From: Pseudomonadota bacterium
GTDB lineage: Bacteria; Pseudomonadota; Alphaproteobacteria; Sphingomonadales; Sphingomonadaceae
Length of the DNA: 64,000 nucleotides
Reading direction: 5' to 3'
Assembly: GCA_023418595.1 (NCBI GenBank)
Contig: JAEZZI010000020.1
Coordinates: 1-64,000, forward strand
In this document: positions 24,405 through 30,064 of the stretch, in pieces
Layout of the letters: each line of letters starts with the position of its first letter
How positions within the stretch are numbered: position 1 is the stretch's first letter
Notes under the pieces: generated by a model
Database searches by the model: none
What the model was told of the DNA's origin: nothing
The model's input: the letters and a program-made list of their open reading frames with translations, nothing else
Position numbers and translations under genes: made by a program

Positions 24405-24475
24405 ATGGCCGGGTCGCACCTGACATGACCGCCCTCATCCTTCTCGACGCCTTCCGGATGGCGGTGCTGGCGTGA
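24405..24475 (+). other. Two chained minicistrons before the membrane gene
   Basis: After CCGGAGAAACCAC, ATG 24405 opens MAGSHLT with stop at 24426-24428; that stop overlaps ATG 24425, which opens the 16-residue MTALILLDAFRMAVLA with stop at 24473-24475; this overlaps GTG 24472 of the next gene. The ribosome site again precedes a minicistron, as at 21380. Whether the 16-mer is a functional peptide is unknown. Confidence 0.35.
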
Positions 24476-24765
24476 CGCTCCTGCTCATCATCGCCGCCGC
24501 ATCGGCGCTGGCGTGTGCGGTCTATCTCGCGCCGTCAGCGGCCCGGTGGTTCGCAGGGCGTGGGGACCGCATTGATCTAGTCGCCTCGCCGGTCTGCTTC
24601 GTCGCGGCGGTTTCGGTGCTGTTCAACATTCGGTGGCTGGTCTGGCCCGATGCCGTGGGGGTGATGGCACCGGGCGAGTTCGCCGTTTGGACCGGCCTTC
24701 GCACGCTGTCGATCATCGGTTGGCTGGCCACGATCCACGCCTTCCGTTCTGCGCGGAGGGTCTGA
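24472..24765 (+). CDS. Small membrane protein, holin candidate
   Basis: 97 residues, GTG start coupled to the preceding minicistron. Three hydrophobic segments: LLLIIAAASALACAVYLA, LVASPVCFVAAVSVLFNI and TLSIIGWLATIHAF, with a basic C-terminal RSARRV. Position just before the endolysin and three short membrane spans fit a class I holin or antiholin, but holins share no sequence signature. Confidence 0.5.
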   Translation: MTLLLIIAAASALACAVYLAPSAARWFAGRGDRIDLVASPVCFVAAVSVLFNIRWLVWPDAVGVMAPGEFAVWTGLRTLSIIGWLATIHAFRSARRV

Positions 24766-25148
24766 TGGAAGAGTTTGCGTTGGGGGTATTGCGCCAGATG
24801 ACACCGGGAGCTTGGGGGATTTGGGCGCTGGTGGGCGCGGTCGTTGTTGGCTGGTTCAAGTTCAGAACCGAGATACGCAAGATCGAAAGCGGTGACGATA
24901 CCAGTTTGCGCCGCGACTTGCTGGAACGCATTGCCACGCTGGAAAAGCGCGACGCCGAACGCGAGCGCGCGCTGAATGCCCAGATCGCCAAGTGCGACGA
25001 GGAACAGGCGGTCCTCAAAGCGCAGATCAGCGGGCTTCACCGCCAGATCATCGAAATGGCGAAATATCTGGTCGAGGTCACGGGGACGGCGGCGATGATC
25101 CCGCCTGCGACCAAGGCGATGATTGAGAAGATGGAGCGTGGGGAATGA
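24765..25148 (+). CDS. Membrane-anchored coiled-coil protein in lysis region
   Basis: 127 residues from ATG 24765 (overlap TGATG with previous gene). One membrane segment near the N-terminus (AWGIWALVGAVVVGWF) followed by a long coiled coil (LRRDLLERIATLEKRDAERER ... QIAKCDEEQAVLKAQI). This resembles spanin-like or signal-anchor accessory proteins, but a dedicated Rz/Rz1 pair lies downstream, so its role is open. Stop overlaps the endolysin start. Confidence 0.55.
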   Translation: MEEFALGVLRQMTPGAWGIWALVGAVVVGWFKFRTEIRKIESGDDTSLRRDLLERIATLEKRDAERERALNAQIAKCDEEQAVLKAQISGLHRQIIEMAKYLVEVTGTAAMIPPATKAMIEKMERGE

Positions 25149-25735
25149 CGACAATCACCGACGACGATTTCGTTCGTCTATTCCAGCAGCGCGCCGGTCT
25201 AACCGTCGATGGCTGGGCAGGACGTGACACCATTGCGGCGCTCGATAAGGCGTTCCCGCCGCCCAAGCCGCTCGCCAGCGTTACGACCGACATTCCCGAT
25301 GATTATTGGCCGATGCTGTCGAAGATCGAAAGCGCCGACCGCCCCTATGTGAAAGCGGCAACGTCGAGCGCGTCGGGCCTCTATCAGTTCATCAAATCGA
25401 CGTGGGAAGGCGAAGGTGGCAAGTGGGGCGCTGATATGTCCAAAGCGTTCGGCGGGCTTATGCCATCGACCGACGAACAGCTTGCGCGCGCCAAGACCTT
25501 CACGGCAAAGAACGCGGCCTACCTCCGCAGCAAGGGGCTCCCGATAAATCGCGCATCGCTCTACGCCTCGCACTTCCTTGGGCCGGTGACCGCTGCGAAG
25601 GTGATCGCCGCCGACGTGAACGCGCGCGCCGATCATATCGCCGGACCGGCGGCGACGAAGGCCAACCGCTCTATTCTTGAAGGCAAGACGGTGGGGCAGT
25701 TCCTGACATGGCTGCACAAGAAAACCGGGGAGTAG
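25145..25735 (+). CDS. Endolysin: peptidoglycan-binding and lysozyme/transglycosylase-like domains
   Basis: 196 residues. N-terminal mini peptidoglycan-binding domain (VRLFQQRAGLTVDGWAGRDTIAALDKAF). The catalytic part has MLSKIESADRPYV with Glu as probable general acid, then SASGLYQFIKSTW and ASLYASHFLGPVTAAKVI, the order found in SLT/lysozyme-like muramidases of tailed phages. No signal peptide, so it needs a holin. It cuts cell-wall glycan at the end of infection. Confidence 0.8.
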   Translation: MTTITDDDFVRLFQQRAGLTVDGWAGRDTIAALDKAFPPPKPLASVTTDIPDDYWPMLSKIESADRPYVKAATSSASGLYQFIKSTWEGEGGKWGADMSKAFGGLMPSTDEQLARAKTFTAKNAAYLRSKGLPINRASLYASHFLGPVTAAKVIAADVNARADHIAGPAATKANRSILEGKTVGQFLTWLHKKTGE

Positions 25736-25740
25736 GCGCG

Positions 25741-26049
25741 GTGAACGAGCGCCAAATCTTCACCACCGGGCTATTCGTCATGTCGATCGGCATGATCCTG
25801 ATGGCCTATTTTCAACCCGGCCTATGGGACGTGAAGCTGTTTGAGGTGATCCTGCAAGCGCTGGTTATCACCGGCCTGCTGAACATGGCGGGGGCATTCC
25901 ACTTCGCGGCAAACCAGCAAAGCCAGAAGGCGACCGAGAACACCGGTGAAGCGTTCAAGACGATGCAGGCGATGGCGCATGTTCGCGATGCGGATGCCCC
26001 CAGCGGCAAGCCGGGTGATCCCGTGCATACGGTGGAGGAACGGCCATGA
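25741..26049 (+). CDS. Small membrane protein, holin-like
   Basis: 102 residues from GTG 25741, which follows GGGGAG; a longer frame from 25708 lies inside the endolysin. Two hydrophobic segments (TTGLFVMSIGMILMAYF; FEVILQALVITGLLNMAGAFHF) and a polar C-terminal tail. It sits between endolysin and spanins, the usual place of holins or antiholins. Stop overlaps the next ATG. Confidence 0.55.
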   Translation: MNERQIFTTGLFVMSIGMILMAYFQPGLWDVKLFEVILQALVITGLLNMAGAFHFAANQQSQKATENTGEAFKTMQAMAHVRDADAPSGKPGDPVHTVEERP

Positions 26050-26471
26050 TGGCCCTGACCGCCGTCGCCGAGTTCGTCTGGCGTAACTGGAAGCTGATAG
26101 GCTGGGGCCTGACCGCGCTGGCACTATCGACCGCGCTTTGGTTCACGCGATCGACGTTGGAAGCGCGGACGGCGCAACGTGATCATGAGGCGGCAAATTA
26201 CCGTCTATGCGAAGTCGCCCACGCCACCACGCGCGAATCCGTGGAAACCCTTCGCGCCGAATTGAAGCGCGAAACGGACGAGGCCGATGCGCGCGCGCGA
26301 GCCTATCAGGACGCCCGCGTAGAGGACGCCAAGACCGTCGCCGCTGCCAATGCCCGTCAGAACGCGGACAGACCCCGTGTGGCGATGCTGGAGGCCATAG
26401 CGGCGGAAGCGAACAAGGGCGGTTCGTGCAAGGTGCCGCCTGCCATGCTCTCGGCTTTGGAGGGACTGTGA
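26046..26471 (+). CDS. Inner-membrane spanin (Rz-like)
   Basis: 141 residues. N-terminal membrane anchor (WKLIGWGLTALALSTALWF) followed by a long periplasmic helical domain (TTRESVETLRAELKRETDEADARARAYQD), ending in a Cys/Pro-containing tail. The next gene is an overlapping lipoprotein. That pair is the classical two-component spanin that fuses inner and outer membranes during lysis of Gram-negative hosts. Confidence 0.75.
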   Translation: MMALTAVAEFVWRNWKLIGWGLTALALSTALWFTRSTLEARTAQRDHEAANYRLCEVAHATTRESVETLRAELKRETDEADARARAYQDARVEDAKTVAAANARQNADRPRVAMLEAIAAEANKGGSCKVPPAMLSALEGL

Positions 26472-26758
26472 TGCGCTACCTGATCGTCTTAGCCGCTGTC
26501 GCGCTTGCTGGATGCGGTGACCGCGAACGCCCCGAACCCGGCGTTAAGGTCGAGGTGGTCGAGCGCGTCGTCGAGGTGCAGCGCCCGTGCCCGGTGACAC
26601 GCCCCAAGCGGCCCGAACCGCTGGCACAACCACTGCCCACCAATTCGGTCGCCCTCGCCGCCGTGCTGGCGCTCAAGCTGAACGAATATGCGGGGCCGGG
26701 GGCTTATGCCGATCGTGCGGATGCGGCTATTGAGACTTGCAAGCGGCCCGCGCCTTAG
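26471..26758 (+). CDS. Outer-membrane spanin lipoprotein (Rz1-like)
   Basis: 95 residues from ATG 26471, overlapping the i-spanin stop (TGATG). Signal peptide with lipobox MRYLIVLAAVALAGC, then a short Pro-rich domain (VEVQRPCPVTRPKRPEPLAQPLP). Small size, lipobox, proline content and position after Rz identify an o-spanin. It is the last plus-strand gene of the prophage. Confidence 0.75.
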   Translation: MRYLIVLAAVALAGCGDRERPEPGVKVEVVERVVEVQRPCPVTRPKRPEPLAQPLPTNSVALAAVLALKLNEYAGPGAYADRADAAIETCKRPAP

Positions 26759-26891
26759 CTCGCCGCGCCAGTTCGTCCCTCGCCGCAACGTGGTGTTCGT
26801 CATCCTCGCCCGCGTCTTTCGACAGGTGATACGCCAGTTTCAGCGCTTCATCCGTGTAATCCGCAAAGCGCCATTCCCATATCGTCGGCAT
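26727..26891 (-). CDS. Small hypothetical protein on the minus strand (54 aa)
   Basis: ATG at 26891 follows ACGGGAGTGATTCG (a GGGAG ribosome site); stop at 26727. The peptide MPTIWEWRFADYTDEALKLAY ... EHHVAARDELARRAKAR is a soluble charged helix with normal amino-acid use. It overlaps the 3' end of the o-spanin gene. It could be the last gene of the minus-strand operon, but 412 bases separate it from the next member, so it may have its own promoter. Confidence 0.45.
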   Translation of the reverse strand: MPTIWEWRFADYTDEALKLAYHLSKDAGEDDEHHVAARDELARRAKARAACKSQ

Positions 26892-26929
26892 CGAATCACT
26901 CCCGTTGAGCGGGGGAACATGATGGGAAC

Positions 26930-27301
26930 GGGGGTTGTAGGAAATAGCCTTTTAAGCTATGTATTTCCTTCTGGCCTGACCGTTTCGAATACGGTGGCCG
27001 CGCCACCCGTGGCGATATGCCTAGGGACGGTCGGGACCAGATTAGGCGCTATGGATTGGGGGTTCCCCGGTCGGCGCATGGCCCCACGCAGGGGCAGACC
27101 TGACGCTTGAAACCGGAGGCGAACCGGATGGTGGTCAGGGCAAGCGGTGGAAGCCCGCGTTTCCCCGAAATAGCTAGACGGAATCGGGGGATTGTGGCAT
27201 AGGTAACATCGGTAGTTGCGGCGTCTCCACCAGCCGACCGTTGACAGGCACTGCTGACGGGAAGCGGGCGTGTGGAGAAGCAGGTATTAAGCCCTGCCCG
27301 C
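26930..27301 (+). ncRNA. Candidate structured non-coding RNA (strand uncertain)
   Basis: Between convergent gene blocks lie 411 bases without a supported gene, yet almost continuous hairpins: 26940-26968 (GGAAAT/ATTTCC plus AGC/GCT), 26973-26999 (GGCC/GGCC with ACCGT/ACGGT inside), 27001-27014 (CGCCA/TGGCG), 27015-27052 (ATA-GCCTA/TAGGC-TAT), 27058-27068, 27081-27095 (GCCCC/GGGGC), 27099-27139 (CCTGAC/GTCAGG enclosing CCGG/CCGG), 27161-27191 (8 pairs), 27225-27277 (CTCCAC/GTGGAG enclosing CCGT/ACGG) and 27280-27297 (GCAGG/CCTGC). The plus strand is G-richer, which slightly favours a plus transcript. I could not match it to tmRNA, RNase P, group I/II introns or known riboswitches. Confidence 0.45.
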
Positions 27302-27303
27302 AG

Positions 27304-27405
27304 CTATCCCGCCACCATAGTCCCAATCACCACCACCGCCACGCAAATCAGCAGCCCGACCGCGAACCCGGCGCGGTATTGGCGGGAGGCGAGGATGGGT
27401 TTCAT
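27304..27405 (-). CDS. Very small membrane protein (33 aa), end of minus operon
   Basis: ATG at 27405 overlaps the stop of the preceding gene (ATGA), with AGGAC just upstream. The peptide starts MKPILASRQYR and then has one membrane helix (AGFAVGLLICVAVVVIGTMVAG). Stop/start coupling and the single clean hydrophobic segment make it a likely real micro-protein. Function unknown. Confidence 0.55.
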   Translation of the reverse strand: MKPILASRQYRAGFAVGLLICVAVVVIGTMVAG

Positions 27406-27557
27406 CGTCCTGTCATGAGATGGGCGTGCGCCAATGTCACGCGACGTATATCCGCGACAGCGCGGAGTTTCGCTTTTGGTGACGGGTCTGGATATCTTAG
27501 CCGCTGCCTAGTCCACGCGACCAACTCGCCGTAGGTGTGAAACGTCGGGTCGCTCAT
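27402..27557 (-). CDS. Small hypothetical protein (51 aa)
   Basis: ATG 27557 overlaps the stop of the HNH gene (ATGA). The peptide SDPTFHTYGELVAWTRQRLRY ... KLRAVADIRRVTLAHAHLM is basic and helical. A longer reading to 27626 lies inside the HNH gene and is not needed. Coupled on both sides within the minus operon; no family recognised. Confidence 0.55.
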   Translation of the reverse strand: MSDPTFHTYGELVAWTRQRLRYPDPSPKAKLRAVADIRRVTLAHAHLMTGR

Positions 27558-28045
27558 CCCCTCTCCCCTTTCGCTGCGCGCCTGCCGCCGCTGTCGCGGT
27601 ATTTTTTTAGATGCCGCCTTTGACATGTCTTACAGCTTCGCCGCCCCCTCTTGTCGAGCCTTGTGTTCTCAGCAGTAAACTCATGACCTTTCCAGCAGTG
27701 GGTCTTTGCGGCGTGACGCGCAGCCGTGACTAACGGGCTAAGCCCCCTATCGACATTCTGCTTATTGATGACAGGTTCGATATGTTCGGGATTTACGCAG
27801 GCTCGGTTTCGGCAAAGGTGGTCAGAAACAAGGTGAGGCTCGATATGGCCGACCGTTTTTACAAAGAGAAGTCGATGAGCGGCGTAGCGACGGCCATCTA
27901 TTGAAAACTGCCCGTATCCTCTTGGGGTGAGGCCTGCTTGCCAAACTAGGCATCCGTTTTCCTGTCTTTCCACTTTTGAGAAGAATCTTTTTGCAATAGC
28001 CTCATCCCATCGCGCCGCCGAATAATCTCGCTTAGTGCTGGGCAT
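27554..28045 (-). CDS. HNH endonuclease (HNH_3 type)
   Basis: About 163 residues from ATG 28045, which has GGAGG seven bases upstream; an in-frame ATG at 28072 overlaps the previous stop. Core: GCLVWQAGLTPRGYGQFSIDG, then AHRLLFVK, and the HNH motif SDHLCRNRACVNPEHIEPV. C-terminal zinc-ribbon-like HCWKGHEF ... RRSCKTCQRRHLKKYR as in many phage HNH proteins. It may be a homing-type nuclease or a cargo nuclease. Its own strong ribosome site differs from the purely coupled neighbours. Confidence 0.85.
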   Translation of the reverse strand: MPSTKRDYSAARWDEAIAKRFFSKVERQENGCLVWQAGLTPRGYGQFSIDGRRYAAHRLLFVKTVGHIEPHLVSDHLCRNRACVNPEHIEPVINKQNVDRGLSPLVTAARHAAKTHCWKGHEFTAENTRLDKRGRRSCKTCQRRHLKKYRDSGGRRAAKGERG

Positions 28046-28068
28046 AATAGTCCTCCACCGCCCCGCTC

Positions 28069-28311
28069 TCACTGGTCATCGTCGTCTTCCTGTAGAGAGG
28101 TTCCCCAAACCGTTTCAGCGCCATGGAAACGCGATAGGTAGTGCGATAGCTGATACCACCAACCATCGTATTTGCTGCCGTTATAGCCTTCCGGCATTTC
28201 GATCCCGGCAAGCTTCAAAGCTTGCTCGCAATCGTTCGCCACGTCACGCATGTGGTCGGCTAGCGAAAGCCCCGCGACAAGGTTGATGAGTATCTGTCGC
28301 TCACTGGTCAT
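28069..28311 (-). CDS. Hypothetical protein (80 aa)
   Basis: Start overlaps the stop of the preceding gene (ATGA). SERQILINLVAGLSLADHMRDVANDCEQALKLAGIE is helical and is followed by KYDGWWYQLSHYLSRFHG and an acidic tail. Aromatic-rich small proteins of this type are common prophage cargo. Nothing in the sequence gives a function. Confidence 0.6.
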   Translation of the reverse strand: MTSERQILINLVAGLSLADHMRDVANDCEQALKLAGIEMPEGYNGSKYDGWWYQLSHYLSRFHGAETVWGTSLQEDDDDQ

Positions 28312-28538
28312 CGTCCCTGTTCCTTTTGCAGAAGGTGGTTGCGGACCTGGATGCCAAGGTCGGTTATCATGCCGACCGCCATCACTAGGCCAAGTTTATG
28401 CAGGATCGTGTGCGTGTTGGTCGGCGGGTAGGTCATCCAGCGCCATTCTCCCCACACAAAGTCATGGCGTGCCTTGGTCGTGAGATATTCCTCCTGCGCC
28501 CTCGTCAGCCCCTTCGCGATTTGCTCTAGGTCGGTCAT
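28308..28538 (-). CDS. Hypothetical protein (76 aa)
   Basis: Coupled to the upstream gene by ATGA. LEQIAKGLTRAQEEYLTTKAR, then FVWGEWRWMTYPPTN, and ILHKLGLVMAVGMITDLGIQVRNHLLQ. Helical, possibly DNA- or protein-binding; resembles small phage proteins with a 'LTxAQ..yL' helix but I cannot name a family. Confidence 0.6.
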   Translation of the reverse strand: MTDLEQIAKGLTRAQEEYLTTKARHDFVWGEWRWMTYPPTNTHTILHKLGLVMAVGMITDLGIQVRNHLLQKEQGR

Positions 28539-28726
28539 GGGTAGGTTCCGATCAATTCGCCGTTATGGTCCTTGAATAGCCTCACACCATCGGCATGGAC
28601 CGAGTATCGATCGCCAGCGTAGAACGCGCCATACCACTGCATAATCAGCGGAATGTTGGCAGCATCGCAGCGCACGGTCGCGACCTTCGGCGTCGCGTCG
28701 CTGTTCGTGAATTTCAGTTCGACCAT
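28535..28726 (-). CDS. Hypothetical protein (63 aa)
   Basis: ATG 28726 overlaps the stop of the gene upstream (ATGA); a longer reading from 28831 lies inside that gene. The peptide VELKFTNSDATPKVATVRCDA ... MQWYGAFYAGDRYSVHADG looks like a small beta-rich domain. Stop overlaps the next start. Function unknown. Confidence 0.55.
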   Translation of the reverse strand: MVELKFTNSDATPKVATVRCDAANIPLIMQWYGAFYAGDRYSVHADGVRLFKDHNGELIGTYP

Positions 28727-28896
28727 CACTCCCCCTCCATCGCGCGGGCACGGGCTCGGCAATCCGGGCAGTTCGAGGGATGCGCCAGCGTGTGGCCCCA
28801 TTGACCGACTACAACGATCCGCCGTCCGCATGGGTAGTGATGCACCGGCAAGCAGTCTGTTCGCCGATCTCGTCCGTCGTGCCGCGCCGCCGTCAT
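28726..28896 (-). CDS. Small Cys/His protein, possible zinc-binding (56 aa)
   Basis: ATG 28896 overlaps the stop at 28893-28895 of the preceding gene, and its own stop at 28726-28728 overlaps the next ATG. The peptide reads RRTDCLPVHHYPCGRR, then GHTLAHPSNCPDCRARARAM. Cys15, Cys23 and the CPDC pair, with nearby His residues, could bind zinc. Coupling on both sides supports it as real even though it is under 60 residues. Confidence 0.5.
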   Translation of the reverse strand: MTAARHDGRDRRTDCLPVHHYPCGRRIVVVGQWGHTLAHPSNCPDCRARARAMEGE

Positions 28897-29216
28897 TGGG
28901 GGGATTCCTGGCGGGCGAGGGCGGCTTTCACCTCTGGCGATGCGAGGATGAAATCGATCGGGTCAACGTCCGCCATTCGCGTTTGGTGGTATCGCGCAAG
29001 GATGCGCCTCACCAACTCTCGGTCACGATCAACCGGCGCGGGGAGTTCGGCGACGATGGCCTTTGCCTTAGCGTGCGATCCGTTCGGCATCTGCTTTCCT
29101 ATCGGCGTTTCAGCAAGATCGCGCACCAACGCAATCATCCGCGCGCCCAGTTCTGGGCTTACTCTGTTCATGTCGGGGCTCCCCGCCGTCGTTGTGGTGC
29201 TGTTAGGCATGGTCAT
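28893..29216 (-). CDS. Hypothetical protein (107 aa)
   Basis: ATG 29216 overlaps the stop of the first operon gene (ATGA); a longer frame to 29348 runs antisense-like inside it. After a Thr/Ser-rich N-terminus comes NRVSPELGARMIALVRDLAE, HAKAKAIVAELPAPVDRDREL and DPIDFILASPEVKAALARQE. Helical, no catalytic motif visible. Second gene of the minus operon. Confidence 0.6.
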   Translation of the reverse strand: MTMPNSTTTTAGSPDMNRVSPELGARMIALVRDLAETPIGKQMPNGSHAKAKAIVAELPAPVDRDRELVRRILARYHQTRMADVDPIDFILASPEVKAALARQESPQ

Positions 29217-29689
29217 GCTGCCTTGAGGCGAGCGATCTCGGCCTCGATCTCGGGGCAGCGTTCGAACCATTCGCCGTGGAGGCGGTGGGCGGCGAAACGT
29301 TTGTGATACTCGCGCTCCAGCGATGGACACGCTTTCACGGATGCCCAAATCTCAAGCGGGTAGGCATTGGCTAGGCGCAAATCCTTGATCCGAAAGTCGA
29401 GGCGGCGCGCGTAACCGATCTTTATAGGTCCGTCCTTTGGACCAACGAAATAGACATAGGCCATCGCTGGCGTTGAGCGATCGACGCGATGCCACGGATA
29501 GGGACCGGTCCAACCAGCAGGCTTGATGAACACAGGATGTTCAAGCGTTCCGTTGCCAGCGATGTCGCGTTTGGGACCGGTCCACCAGACCTCACCGCCG
29601 TCGCGAATGTAGGCGGCTTCGTGCGAGCCCTCCGGCCAATCTGCCAGTTGGGTTCGGTGAGGGAATTGGATATGGTCAGAGTCAGCCAT
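29213..29689 (-). CDS. T5orf172/MUG113-like (GIY-YIG superfamily) protein, first gene of minus operon
   Basis: 158 residues; TTAGGAGGATCGC precedes ATG 29689. The N-terminal half (VWWTGPKRDI ... HPVFIKPAGWTGPYPW) is of unknown type. The C-terminal half has YVYFVGPKDGPIKIGYAR, then RIKDLRLANAYPLEIWA and LEREYHKRFAAHRLHGEWFE, the order of the T5orf172/MUG113 branch of GIY-YIG proteins (Y..., KIG, R, L, E...H..F...R..GEWF). These are found in phages and mobile elements, sometimes attached to other domains; activity not shown. Confidence 0.75.
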   Translation of the reverse strand: MADSDHIQFPHRTQLADWPEGSHEAAYIRDGGEVWWTGPKRDIAGNGTLEHPVFIKPAGWTGPYPWHRVDRSTPAMAYVYFVGPKDGPIKIGYARRLDFRIKDLRLANAYPLEIWASVKACPSLEREYHKRFAAHRLHGEWFERCPEIEAEIARLKAA

Positions 29690-29753
29690 GCGATCCTCCT
29701 AAGATCGTGTGGTCGGACCTCGATCGGTTGCCGCCGGCCGGGGTCTTTTTCAT

Positions 29754-29850
29754 GTCGGAATGTCGCGAGTTAAAGTTCGCAGTCGAGCCGAAAACCCACG
29801 CAATTCCGTGTGCAGAACGGAGCGTGAATCGTGCGAACTTTCGAGGGTTT
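29754..29850. other. Prophage end region with inverted repeat near the attachment site
   Basis: Between the minus operon and the tRNA-Cys fragment no gene is evident except a 23-codon frame (29682-29753, minus, start MKKTPAGG) that overlaps the first operon gene and may be a leader. AAAGTTCGCA at 29772-29781 and its exact reverse complement TGCGAACTTT at 29832-29841 form a 10-base inverted repeat 50 bases apart; TCCGT/ACGGA lies between. Such repeats are candidates for integrase or excisionase arm sites. The promoter of the operon must also lie here. Confidence 0.35.
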
Positions 29851-29905
29851 CTGCCGGGCGTCTGTGGATTTGCAATCCGCTGCGTCACCACTCCGCCATC
29901 GGGCC
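29850..29905 (-). pseudogene. tRNA-Cys (GCA), 5' half only, at prophage boundary (probable att site)
   Basis: Minus strand from 29905: acceptor GGCCCGA, D-arm GCGGAGTGGTGACGC, anticodon arm GCGGATTGCAAATCC with anticodon GCA at 29871-29873. After this the sequence diverges: no TTCGAxTC T-arm and no TCGGGCC closing the acceptor can be found in the following 150 bases. The break falls at the junction with the prophage, so the phage probably recombined at or just after the anticodon loop. The functional 3' half should be at the other prophage end, outside the window. Confidence 0.7.
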
Positions 29906-30064
29906 GAGAGCGGCGCAGATGGGGCAGGCGAGGGGCCGGTGTCAACTCCCGGAAAGCGATAAAAGGCGGACAGACCGGCTTGGCGGGGAAGATCGGCGCG
30001 GATACAAGCACTAATCCGCAATGTGTATTGCAACACTAACACAGTTATGCGACAGGGGTTGTCG

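Noticed and set aside
26930..27301. Two-piece (permuted) tmRNA, group I/II intron, or HEARO-type RNA
   Set aside because: No tag-coding frame or CCA-ending acceptor pair, no intron core motifs (P7 or domain V), and no large nuclease gene of the IsrB type beside it.
28069..29700. Long plus-strand frames antisense to the cargo operon (for example 28653-29306)
   Set aside because: Arg/Pro/Ser-rich composition without ribosome sites; the minus-strand genes with repeated stop/start coupling explain the region.
1..29900. Integrase or C1-type repressor of the prophage
   Set aside because: No tyrosine or serine recombinase and no classical helix-turn-helix repressor can be read in the window; they probably lie left of position 1.
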